From Candidatus Zixiibacteriota bacterium (GTDB taxonomy: Bacteria > Zixibacteria > MSB-5A5 > GN15 > PGXB01), in assembly GCA_900498245.1 (NCBI GenBank), contig LS998015.1, forward strand, positions 2,543,170 through 2,592,925: a DNA stretch of 49,756 nt. The letters are read 5' to 3'. Every line of letters starts with the position of its first letter. The first letter of the stretch is position 1. The notes beneath the pieces are model-generated. The model was given only the letters and a program-made list of their open reading frames with translations, was not told where the DNA came from and did no database searches. A program made the translations under genes and the position numbers. Below are positions 36,143 through 43,271 of the stretch, in pieces.

Positions 36143-36739
36143 ATGTTTCATACCAAGGCGTTCTGGGGAATGATTCTCCTGGCCCTGGGAGTTTTGCTTC
36201 TCCTGGGCAATTTTGATATTATATATTTTTCCTGGCACCGCTTCTGGCACCTGTTCTGGCCGATACTCCTGATTGTCATCGGGCTCTATATCATCTGGAA
36301 CCGCATGGTCGGCCCGGAAAAATCATCGTTCATCTCCATCAACTGCGATAGCGGGGCGATGAAACAGGACGGCAACCGCTACACCCGCACTTTCGGCGAT
36401 ATCCATGTCGACGCTAAAGATATGGAAATCGACGGCCTCTCCGTTTCGGTCACCTTTGGTGATACTCACATAAATTTGAGCGGCGGGAAACTCAAGCCGG
36501 AAATAAATACGATCGGGGTTTCCTCGACCTTCGGCGATATCACCGTTGTCCTTCCGAACAATGTCGAGGTCTCCATCAATGCCGCCAATACCTTCGGCGA
36601 TATCACCGCGCTCGGCCGTACCGCCAGCGGCATGTCCAACCGGATTGTGCAGAAGACCGACGGGTACGATGCCGCATCGACCAAACTTGATATTGGCGCC
36701 ACAACTACTTTCGGCGATATAAAAATCTTCCGGGCTTAA
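36143..36739 (+). CDS. LiaF-like membrane protein
   Basis: This 198-aa protein has two N-terminal helices (AFWGMILLALGVLLLLGNFDII and FWHLFWPILLIVIGLYIIW) with the Trp/Phe-rich pattern of LiaF-type (DUF5668/DUF2154) proteins. A C-terminal beta-solenoid-like domain follows, in which TFGDI recurs about every 20-30 residues (TFGDIHV, TFGDTHI, TFGDITV, TFGDITA, TFGDIKI). LiaF relatives inhibit cell-envelope stress kinases, but no kinase is adjacent here. GAGGAGG precedes the ATG. Confidence 0.8.
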   Translation: MFHTKAFWGMILLALGVLLLLGNFDIIYFSWHRFWHLFWPILLIVIGLYIIWNRMVGPEKSSFISINCDSGAMKQDGNRYTRTFGDIHVDAKDMEIDGLSVSVTFGDTHINLSGGKLKPEINTIGVSSTFGDITVVLPNNVEVSINAANTFGDITALGRTASGMSNRIVQKTDGYDAASTKLDIGATTTFGDIKIFRA

Positions 36740-36757
36740 TGGCCCGATTCAATTCAG

Positions 36758-36779
36758 GGCGGAACCGCCGGGTTCCGCC
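36758..36779 (+). terminator. Hairpin after the LiaF-like gene
   Basis: A perfect 9-bp stem (36758-36766 with 36771-36779, 4-nt loop) starts 18 nt after the stop. The downstream T-run is weak, so termination is probable but not certain. Confidence 0.6.
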
Positions 36780-36911
36780 TCTTGCCCTGTAACCTCTTGC
36801 CTCGCAACAAACGCAAAAAAGATCGTAAGAATATCCCCCGAATTCCACCCATACATTTGTGAAGAGAGTAAAGAGTCTTCAATCAAAATCAACATTTGTC
36901 GGGGTAAGATT

Positions 36912-37985
36912 ATGAAATCAAAAGTAACGGCGTTAATCGGCATCATTTTTCTAAGCGCGGCCCTGCCGTCATTTGCAGGTATTTGCGGTGATGCCAACAA
37001 TAACGGGGCGGTCAATATTCTGGATGTCTCATATACAATCAATTTTCTATATAAAAGCGGCCCGGCGCCCGAGCCCCTTAAGATTGCCGATGTCAACAAC
37101 AGCAACACGGTCAATATCCTCGACGTTTCCTATCTGATTAATTCCATTTACAAGGGAGGCAAATCCCCTTATTGTTCAATCTATATAGGACAGGTCCCGC
37201 CCGACTCGATACCGCAAATCTTCGCTCCCGGATTTATCTCCACCGCCGATATGGAATTTACCGCCTCCTTTGATCCCACTTTGCAGGAATTCTATTTCAC
37301 GCGACGAGGAAGCGATAACATTAACAAAATCTATTACACAAAATTTCAGGACGGCTCCTGGACCAACCCCGCTATCGCTCCCTTCTGCGGTTCATACATG
37401 AACATGGAACCCCTTCTTTCCCCCGATGGGCAGAAACTGCTTTTTAGCAGTGACCGTCCCTGCTCCGGCTGTGGCATTGCCAACTGGTATGTAACAAAAT
37501 CCGGCGCGGACTGGTCGGATCCGCAGACGCAGGAAGCCCCGCTGAATAGTGTCTTCATGATGTATTCCACCCTGAGTTCCGAAGGCAATATATATTTCAC
37601 CAATATTATGGTGTCTCCCCCCGGCATTTATGTCTCGCGGGTGTTCGATGAAATGTATCAAACACCGGTGAAATTGAGTACTGCCATTAACAAAGGGTAC
37701 AACGAGGCTCATCCCTATATTGCCCCCGATGAAAGTTTCATGATATTCGATGCCCAAAACCGGCCGGGCGGCTTTGGCGGCTCCGATCTTTATATCAGTT
37801 ATCATAACGAGGACGGTTCCTGGACCGAGTCGGTGAATCTCGGCAATCTCATCAATACTATCGGCGAAGATCTCGCTCCGACCGTCTCTCCCGACGGCCT
37901 CTATTTCTTCTATGCCCGACCCAACGGCGCCAAGCATGACATATATTGGTGCAGTATCGCCTTCATCGATAAACTGCGCCCTTGA
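36912..37985 (+). CDS. Secreted PD40/TolB-like propeller with N-terminal dockerin repeats
   Basis: This 357-aa protein has a signal peptide (residues 1-22, MKSKVTALIGIIFLSAALPSFA). Two dockerin-type repeats come next at about 24-90 (GDANNNGAVNILDVSYTIN and VNNSNTVNILDVSYLINSIY). A beta-propeller of PD40/WD40-like repeats makes up the rest (LLSPDGQKLLFSSDRP, YIAPDESFMIFDAQN, TVSPDGLYFFYARP). Dockerins usually sit at the C-terminus, so the N-terminal position is unusual. An extracellular binding role is inferred. The RBS is weak. Confidence 0.85.
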   Translation: MKSKVTALIGIIFLSAALPSFAGICGDANNNGAVNILDVSYTINFLYKSGPAPEPLKIADVNNSNTVNILDVSYLINSIYKGGKSPYCSIYIGQVPPDSIPQIFAPGFISTADMEFTASFDPTLQEFYFTRRGSDNINKIYYTKFQDGSWTNPAIAPFCGSYMNMEPLLSPDGQKLLFSSDRPCSGCGIANWYVTKSGADWSDPQTQEAPLNSVFMMYSTLSSEGNIYFTNIMVSPPGIYVSRVFDEMYQTPVKLSTAINKGYNEAHPYIAPDESFMIFDAQNRPGGFGGSDLYISYHNEDGSWTESVNLGNLINTIGEDLAPTVSPDGLYFFYARPNGAKHDIYWCSIAFIDKLRP

Positions 37986-37989
37986 GTGC

Positions 37990-38039
37990 CACCCCCAAAC
38001 TGCGGGATGGGCGATGTGGCCTTTTGGGCTTTGGGGGTG
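37990..38039 (+). terminator. Long hairpin after the dockerin-propeller gene
   Basis: CACCCCCAAA at 37990-37999 pairs exactly with 38030-38039 around a 30-nt loop, starting 5 nt after the stop codon. It may terminate transcription and it also begins the hairpin zone. Confidence 0.5.
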
Positions 38040-38049
38040 CTTCCCGATG

Positions 38050-38067
38050 CCCACCGCAAGCGGTGGG
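38050..38067. repeat. Hairpin CCCACCGC-aa-GCGGTGGG
   Basis: A perfect 8-bp inverted repeat with a 2-nt loop. A sister with stem CCCACCCC lies at 40056-40073. Confidence 0.8.
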
Positions 38068-38101
38068 TTACCCATTTGACCCGGAATCTATTTCTTCGTA
38101 G

Positions 38102-38124
38102 GTCAAGCCTACTTGGGGCTTGAC
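38102..38124. repeat. Hairpin GTCAAGCC, copy 1
   Basis: An 8-bp perfect stem with a 7-nt loop inside a 45-bp repeat unit (38080-38124). Copy 2 is at 39563-39585. Confidence 0.85.
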
Positions 38125-38136
38125 TCTTTTTCATAG

Positions 38137-38159
38137 GTCGAAACCCTTGAGGTTTCGAC
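38137..38159. repeat. Hairpin GTCGAAACC, copy 1
   Basis: A 9-bp perfect stem with a 5-nt loop. Related copies lie at 38773-38796 (stem with a mismatch) and 39599-39621 (perfect). Confidence 0.85.
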
Positions 38160-38191
38160 ATCTTCCTGGTGTCAACGCTCTTTCAATGCGC

Positions 38192-38212
38192 CGTCAGGAG
38201 TCTCTCCTGACG
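38192..38212. repeat. Hairpin CGTCAGGAG-tct-CTCCTGACG
   Basis: A perfect 9-bp stem with a 3-nt loop. The words CGTCAGGA and TCCTGACGG also recur just downstream near 38224. Confidence 0.8.
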
Positions 38213-38341
38213 GAATATTTTAACGCCGTCAGGAACTCTTTCCCCACGGTCATGCTTGGCGGTCTTCGTGGGTCGGGTTCCGAATCCCGGCTCCCGCCGG
38301 AATGAGAAACCCGACATCTTTTAATTGTTCATTCTGTGCGC

Positions 38342-38360
38342 GGCAGATATCCTATCTGCC
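38342..38360. repeat. Hairpin GGCAGATA-tcc-TATCTGCC
   Basis: A perfect 8-bp stem with a 3-nt loop, followed by a REP-like segment (about 38380-38410) with the words CATTCCG and CCCGGAATCC. Confidence 0.8.
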
Positions 38361-38770
38361 CGAGGGCCCAATTCTCATAATTGCCATTCCGACCTTGACC
38401 CGGAATCCACTCTTCCTTGCAACCCTTTGCCCCGCATCATGCCAAATAAAACGAACCCGCTTAAATTCGCCGCAATGTCAATTCTGGCAACAACATACAA
38501 ATCGGTGGGTTCGTTATTTGAAATTTTTCGATATCCCGATTGTCCGCCCGATAACACCCTCAACATCTTTCCGCCGTTGCCCTTGCGGACATGCGAAAGA
38601 TACAAGACGATTCGGTTTGAACCTGAATACAAAGCGGTTTTCCTTTCGGCGCGCGGTCCTTATCATAAATATATATCTCCTCCCTATATATGGCCCCGCC
38701 GACCGGATCACATCAAATTGGTATGATAATTGTATGTCGCCATCCGCATCCCGGCCTTCGCCGGCCAGTG

Positions 38771-38854
38771 TAGGTCGAAATCCTTGAGGTTTCCACATCT
38801 TCCTAGTATCAACGCTCTTGGTACTGTGCTAGAAATTATAATTGAACGGATCAG
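38771..38854. repeat. 84-bp direct repeat, copy A
   Basis: It begins TAGGTCGAAA and ends ATTGAACGGATCAG. It aligns without gaps to 39596-39679. It lies about 95 bp before the AT-rich orphan gene's 3' end, while copy B lies about 75 bp beyond its 5' end. Confidence 0.85.
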
Positions 38855-38948
38855 CCCAATTATTAATCCCCACCCGTTGGATGGGTTACCGGGTTTCAAA
38901 TTGCTGCCATTCTTATCTAATGCTTCGTTGCCTGGTAAATAGCGAAAG

Positions 38949-39521
38949 TCACCGGGAAATATCGAGCTTCATTTTTTCGAATCGAAAGAGTGTAAAATTG
39001 ATTTCCTTTCTTTCAACAATGGTATTATTTATTCTCTTTAATAATTGAATAGAATAACTTACTCTAATACTGTCATTCTGATCGGGAATTCTTATTGCTT
39101 TCCAAGCAATCTGCTTGCCATACAATGTCTTTCCGTTCAACCACGGGCCTTGCCGCCAGCCCTCCGCGAGACAGAAACTGCTATCCGAAATCATTTCTAT
39201 ACAGAGAGAATCAATTTGAATATTTTTTATTGAATCCATCATCATTGTATCACTAATCTTATTCGAATAGATAGCTTCTAAGAAAAATCCATATATATCA
39301 TGTCCAGATTTATTATCTGTGCCACCAGCCGAAATATTCAAACGAATCTCATATCCTCCGAATGATATTGTTGGCGTTTGTTCATCCTGAGTGAGATAAT
39401 AATTCTGTTTAACAAGTAAGGGAGCGCAGACAATTGAAAATAGAATTATGAAAGGAATGCCTGTAGTCAAATAAGTCATTCTCAATGTTATTCTATTAAT
39501 ATGCATAATTGTCATCATCAT
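38949..39521 (-). CDS. AT-rich orphan gene, membrane or exported protein
   Basis: This 190-aa protein has one N-terminal hydrophobic segment (TTGIPFIILFSIVCAPLLV) and a mostly beta-strand-like remainder with Cys pairs. No family recognised. Base composition is strikingly AT-rich compared with flanking genes, and codons are of A/T-ending type, suggesting foreign origin. No convincing RBS precedes the ATG at 39521 or the inner ATG at 39506. It sits between two 84-bp direct repeats. Length and sensible composition favour a real gene, possibly decayed. Confidence 0.55.
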   Translation of the reverse strand: MMMTIMHINRITLRMTYLTTGIPFIILFSIVCAPLLVKQNYYLTQDEQTPTISFGGYEIRLNISAGGTDNKSGHDIYGFFLEAIYSNKISDTMMMDSIKNIQIDSLCIEMISDSSFCLAEGWRQGPWLNGKTLYGKQIAWKAIRIPDQNDSIRVSYSIQLLKRINNTIVERKEINFTLFRFEKMKLDISR

Positions 39522-39540
39522 ATTGTCATTCCGACCCCGG

Positions 39541-39585
39541 CCCGGAATCCATTTCTTCGTAGGTCAAGCCTACTTGGGGCTTGAC
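39541..39585. repeat. 45-bp repeat unit with GTCAAGCC hairpin, copy 2
   Basis: It differs from 38080-38124 at one base by eye and contains the perfect 8-bp hairpin 39563-39570/39578-39585. Confidence 0.85.
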
Positions 39586-39595
39586 ACCTTCTTCG

Positions 39596-39679
39596 TAGGT
39601 CGAAACCCTTGCGGTTTCGACATCTTCCTTGCGTCAATGCTCTTCGCACTGTGCAAGATATTATAATTGAACGGATCAG
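39596..39679. repeat. 84-bp direct repeat, copy B
   Basis: Same orientation and length as 38771-38854. It contains the perfect 9-bp hairpin GTCGAAACC (39599-39607 with 39613-39621). Confidence 0.85.
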
Positions 39680-39687
39680 TACGCGTA

Positions 39688-39739
39688 GGTCAAGACCTCG
39701 ATTGGTACGGAAGGGACGGCGTGCGGCGGCGGTCTTGAC
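39688..39739. repeat. Hairpin GGTCAAGACC with enlarged loop
   Basis: GGTCAAGACC at 39688-39697 pairs with GGTCTTGAC at 39731-39739 around a loop of more than 30 nt. It has the same GTAGGTC lead-in as the other units. Confidence 0.7.
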
Positions 39740-40055
39740 ATCTTTATATTTCATTCTTCAATGCCCATTTATTAACCTAAATCCAATTTCTCCGAAATAT
39801 GCGTATGATGCCATAATCCCTGATGATACAACCAATATAGCACCATTCAACCAGGTTCCAAGTATAAAATTGCCTTTTATATCACTTATTTCACCCCATC
39901 AATATACTTTGCTTCACTGTCAGATCCTATCAGTTTGACTTTGGATTTTTTGAAAGGATCTCAAGACCCCCCATCTGCACCACACCCATCCCCCAAGGGG
40001 TCATTGACCTACAGGAAAGAAGATGTCGGGTTTCTCATCCGTCAAATCCGGGTAA

Positions 40056-40073
40056 CCCACCCCTTGGGGTGGG
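40056..40073. repeat. Hairpin CCCACCCC-tt-GGGGTGGG
   Basis: A perfect 8-bp stem with a 2-nt loop, sister of the one at 38050. Confidence 0.8.
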
Positions 40074-40110
40074 CAATCATAATTTCCTAAAGCCGATAAC
40101 AATCAACGGT

Positions 40111-40134
40111 AGGACAAGCATTCCTGCTTGTCCT
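40111..40134. repeat. Hairpin AGGACAAGCA-ttcc-TGCTTGTCCT
   Basis: A perfect 10-bp stem with a 4-nt loop, preceded by the same GT lead-in as the GTAGGTC units. Confidence 0.85.
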
Positions 40135-40153
40135 TACGACCGATTCTTAAGTT

Positions 40154-40199
40154 GCGCGGGGTCTTGCCGAGGATTCTTGTCCGAGGTGTGACCCCGCGC
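40154..40199. repeat. Hairpin GCGCGGGGTC with 26-nt loop
   Basis: The 10-bp arms at 40154-40163 and 40190-40199 are exact complements. From here to the ArsR gene (40200-40778) no gene is supported; further GC-rich hairpins occur near 40660-40682 and 40739-40753. Confidence 0.75.
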
Positions 40200-40778
40200 C
40201 GTACGCACGGTGCAAAATCGGTATCAATTTGGTGTGACTCGGTGCGGGGGGCCAATAGGTACAGTGAGGTCCATAAATATGTCCGTATATTATCAAAAGC
40301 CGATCGGTCATTGCGCCCGCCAATTAGCGCCTGAATATACACCGAAATATTCCCGTAATCTCAAACTCCGCAACCGCTTGACAGAAAAGACACCAAAAAT
40401 GGGGCCCCCTTTTGTATCAGAAGAGCGAACCCAAATCTCCCCCATCCCCATACCGGCCATCCCGTTACCCCAAAAATCAGCCGGCTTCGTTTCGTTTCAC
40501 ATTTTGCGGGACAAGAAGTTGCGCAGGCATATTTTCGTCATTTTGGATTCCGGGTCAAGCCCGGAGTGCCCCTGCCAGAGAGGGCGCGCGGATTGAAATT
40601 TTATTGCGGGGGTATGAGAATTGCATATATTTGAAACGGCCCGTCCTGACAGAAAATAAAGTGGGGCCCCGCAAGGGACCCCGGTGAATTATCGTCGGAT
40701 GGGCCTTTTATTGTCCTGCCCGGGACAACCTTCGGGCGCCATTGCAGCAATGGGCCGTCCGCGGAACTCTAAAGCGTC

Positions 40779-41198
40779 TCATTTTTTGACTCCTTTCTTG
40801 GGTTTTTTATGAGGCAAATGGCCGCCCGGACTGGATTTTTGGCCCGGGCCGCTTTTTTTCTTTTTTACGACAATTTCGCAGACCGCCCCGGCTCCTTTGG
40901 CTTTCAGGTCGATGCCGCAGCAGGGGAAACAGGCGACCATGCTGACACAGGTCGAGCGCAGGCTCTCGGTATTGAGTTCATAGCAGACATGCTGTCCTTT
41001 CCGGGTACGGCGCACCAGCCCGGCCGCCATCAGGGTCTGCAGATGCCGGGTGATGGTCGGCTGGGAGAGATTGAAAAAGGAGACGATCTCCCCGACGGTC
41101 CGGCCTTTGGACTCGAGCATCAAAAGAATCTTGAGCCGGGTGGTGTCGGCCATGGCCCGGAGGACGGGCGGAAGCGTTATGTCGTTCTTTTCTTTCAT
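40779..41198 (-). CDS. ArsR/SmtB-family metal-type repressor with Cys-rich C-terminus
   Basis: This 139-aa protein starts at the ATG at 41198. It has the ArsR winged helix: RAMADTTRLKILLMLESKGRTVGEIV, recognition helix LSQPTITRHLQTLMAAGLVRR, and wing RRTRKGQHVCYEL. After the DNA-binding domain lies a cysteine cluster (C84, C90, C93, C94, C107) and a very basic Lys/Pro tail (KKKK ... KKPKKGVKK). The Cys cluster could sense metal or redox state. A longer start at 41252 is rejected because those codons cover the promoter and operator. It is divergent from the KamA-like gene. Confidence 0.88.
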   Translation of the reverse strand: MKEKNDITLPPVLRAMADTTRLKILLMLESKGRTVGEIVSFFNLSQPTITRHLQTLMAAGLVRRTRKGQHVCYELNTESLRSTCVSMVACFPCCGIDLKAKGAGAVCEIVVKKKKSGPGQKSSPGGHLPHKKPKKGVKK

Positions 41199-41208
41199 AG
41201 CTTTATAG

Positions 41209-41226
41209 ACATATACGCATATATGT
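41209..41226. promoter_or_regulatory. Operator palindrome at the arsR promoter
   Basis: ACATATACG and CATATATGT form an 18-bp palindrome with one mismatch, just downstream of and touching the -10 of the ArsR gene. This is a classic place for autorepression. Confidence 0.65.
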
Positions 41227-41252
41227 ATATATTGGTTTCGCCCCTTTGTCAA
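41224..41252 (-). promoter_or_regulatory. arsR promoter
   Basis: On the minus strand TTGACA (41252-41247), a 17-bp spacer and TATACA (41229-41224) lie 25 bp before the ATG at 41198. Confidence 0.7.
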
Positions 41253-41312
41253 GTTATTTGATTATTTTTCGCGGCCGGTTGCGAAATCCACCCTTATTCG
41301 GGCAACAAAGGT

Positions 41313-41341
41313 TTGACAAGTCCGCCATAACTCTTTATTAT
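41313..41341 (+). promoter_or_regulatory. Promoter of the KamA-family gene
   Basis: TTGACA (41313-41318), a 17-bp spacer and TATTAT (41336-41341) leave a leader of only about 10 nt holding the RBS AAGGTGAT before the ATG at 41359. Confidence 0.78.
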
Positions 41342-41358
41342 CGAATTAAGGTGATGTT

Positions 41359-43158
41359 ATGAATTACAACCCCGAAAAATATACGGCCATGTCACTGCGG
41401 GAGAACTGCTTCGAAGTTTTCGAAATCGCCCGAGAATCATCATCGGTCGAGGACTTGCGCCGCCAGCTCACGCAGCTTTCCCATAACGCCGAGTTTCGGG
41501 TCCAGGACGATTTCGAGTATTACACCGAAGGTTCCATAATCCGGGTGCGGGATTGTGCGCGGACGTTGTTTCGGCTTATGACCCGCCGCTCCGATCATCT
41601 GGCGAAATTTTCGGTCGTGCAGGCGATATGGGATATCTCGCGGGATATTCCCCGCCCCGACTTAACCCCGGCGTTTTATGCCGAACTGCAGCATGTTCTG
41701 CTGGGGCTCCAGGGTAAGGGGCCGGAGAAGTCGCCGGCCGATGTGTATCTGGCGCCGAGCGATTTGCAGGGGCGGGAAGCGGCGGTCGAACGTTCGGGCC
41801 AGTTGGACGTTCTGTCCGGCGAAATGCAGAAGCGGATGGACCGCTTTGTATCCGGCCTCGATGAGAGTGCGATCGCCATCCGCAAGACGCGCCGTGATGC
41901 GATTATCAAGGTCTTCGGAGTCACGGAAAAGGAGTGGTACGATTGGCAGTGGCAGGTGATAAATATCGTGAAAGATCCGGAGCGGATGGCCACACTGGTC
42001 GGATTGAGCGAATCCGAAGCGCAGGCGATTACGGCGGCCCGAGCGGAACATCTGCCGTTTGCGGTGACGCCTTATTATCTATCTCTGATGGACGAGCAAC
42101 CGGATCTGGGGAGCGATCGGGCGGTCCGGGCGCAGGTCTTTCCCCCTCTGAATTATGTCGCGGAAATGAATCGCTATGCCGGCGAAGATCTGGCCTGTCT
42201 CGATTTCATGAAAGAGAGCGACACCTCGCCGGTAGATTTAATTACCCGGCGCTATCCAGCCATCTGCATTTTCAAGCCGTTCAACACTTGCCCGCAGATT
42301 TGTGTTTACTGCCAGCGCAACTGGGAAATTGAAGATGCCATGGAAGCTGATGCTTTCGCATCGGAATCGGACATTGAAATAGCCGCCCGCTGGATCGAAG
42401 ATCATCCGGCGATTCACGAAGTCTTAATTACCGGCGGCGATCCCCTGGCCCTGGACGACAGACAATTGGAACAGATTCTGGAACGTCTCTTTTACATTCA
42501 GAATATCGAAAGAATCAGAATCGGCTCCCGGGTCCCGATTACGATGCCGATGCGGATCACGGAAAATCTGGCCGATCTTCTGGCGCGGTACCGGATTCCG
42601 GGCCGGCGGCAAGTGGCAGTTGTCACGCATGCCCAGCATCCGTACGAATTGACACCGGATACGGCCCTGGCGGTAGAGAGACTCAGTACCCGCGGCATCC
42701 CGGTTTATAATCAGCTGGTTTATACATTCTACATTTCGCGCCGTTTCGAGGCGGCGCAGTTGCGCCGGACTCTGGCCCTTCTGGGGATCGAGCCGTACTA
42801 TACGTTCAATACCAAAGGCAAAGAAGAAACCACCGATTATCGTGTTCCTCTGGCGCGGCTTCTGCAGGAGCAAAAAGAAGAGGCGCGGCTTCTTCCCGGC
42901 CTGACCCGCACCGATGAGGCCGTTTATAATGTTCCCGGGCTGGGGAAAAACTACTTGAGGGCCCGCCAGCACCGCGATTTAATATCGATCCTCCCCAATG
43001 GGGCGCGACTATACGAATTTCATCCCTGGGAAAAGAATATTTCGAGCCGAATGTCGACCTATGTCGGAGAAGATATCCCGATCCTGGACTATTTGCACCG
43101 TCTCGATCAGGTCGGTGAGGATGTTTCCGAATACGAGACAATCTGGTACTATTATTGA
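41359..43158 (+). CDS. KamA-family radical SAM protein, long form
   Basis: This 599-aa protein is related to lysine 2,3-aminomutase. The radical SAM cluster Cys are C311, C315 and C318 (CPQICVYC), and VLITGGDPLALDD matches the SAM-binding GGDP motif. The aminomutase lead-in EWYDWQWQ occurs near residue 195. The PLP-lysine region reads VPGLGKNYL instead of PGGGGK, keeping the Lys. Where lysine aminomutases have YYLYQCDL it reads PYYTFNTKG, and GI.HFRT is not seen, so the substrate is probably not lysine. About 190 extra N-terminal residues are unlike the short enzymes (about 340-420 aa). The ArsR repressor is divergent. Confidence 0.85.
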   Translation: MNYNPEKYTAMSLRENCFEVFEIARESSSVEDLRRQLTQLSHNAEFRVQDDFEYYTEGSIIRVRDCARTLFRLMTRRSDHLAKFSVVQAIWDISRDIPRPDLTPAFYAELQHVLLGLQGKGPEKSPADVYLAPSDLQGREAAVERSGQLDVLSGEMQKRMDRFVSGLDESAIAIRKTRRDAIIKVFGVTEKEWYDWQWQVINIVKDPERMATLVGLSESEAQAITAARAEHLPFAVTPYYLSLMDEQPDLGSDRAVRAQVFPPLNYVAEMNRYAGEDLACLDFMKESDTSPVDLITRRYPAICIFKPFNTCPQICVYCQRNWEIEDAMEADAFASESDIEIAARWIEDHPAIHEVLITGGDPLALDDRQLEQILERLFYIQNIERIRIGSRVPITMPMRITENLADLLARYRIPGRRQVAVVTHAQHPYELTPDTALAVERLSTRGIPVYNQLVYTFYISRRFEAAQLRRTLALLGIEPYYTFNTKGKEETTDYRVPLARLLQEQKEEARLLPGLTRTDEAVYNVPGLGKNYLRARQHRDLISILPNGARLYEFHPWEKNISSRMSTYVGEDIPILDYLHRLDQVGEDVSEYETIWYYY

Positions 43159-43271
43159 GCGCGCGGATCTGAAAATACCGCTTCATAAAAATCAGGTGCC
43201 GGCAAAATCCCGCTTGTCAATCAGGGCAAATTTGATTATCTCTCTTTTCAAACTTTGTTTGGAGGAGCCAG

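Larger units (their letters stand above)
37986..40778. repeat. Hairpin- and REP-like repeat zone
   Basis: This 2.8-kb stretch contains one plausible gene (38949-39521). It holds at least a dozen short inverted repeats, most with 8- to 10-bp perfect stems and small loops, and near-identical direct repeats. Positions 38080-38124 and 39541-39585 are 45 bp with one mismatch by eye. Positions 38771-38854 and 39596-39679 are 84 bp with no gaps and about 11 mismatches by eye. A partial third copy lies at 38134-38184. The word CCCGGAATCCA recurs in both orientations, as in REP-type elements. Other open frames here read through the hairpins and are not credible genes. Confidence 0.85.

Noticed and set aside
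38302-38787. Open frames of 130-160 aa within the repeat zone
   Set aside because: They read through hairpin repeats, have no RBS or protein-like composition, and overlap each other on the same strand.
37986-40778. CRISPR array
   Set aside because: Repeats are unevenly spaced, differ in stem sequence and have no uniform spacers; no cas genes nearby.
37986-40778. Insertion sequence or transposon remnant
   Set aside because: No transposase frame was recognised; only short hairpins and direct repeats are visible, so a REP-like family is the safer description.
40779-41252. Longer start for the ArsR protein
   Set aside because: The added codons coincide with the promoter and operator; the ATG at 41198 starts the normal ArsR N-terminus.
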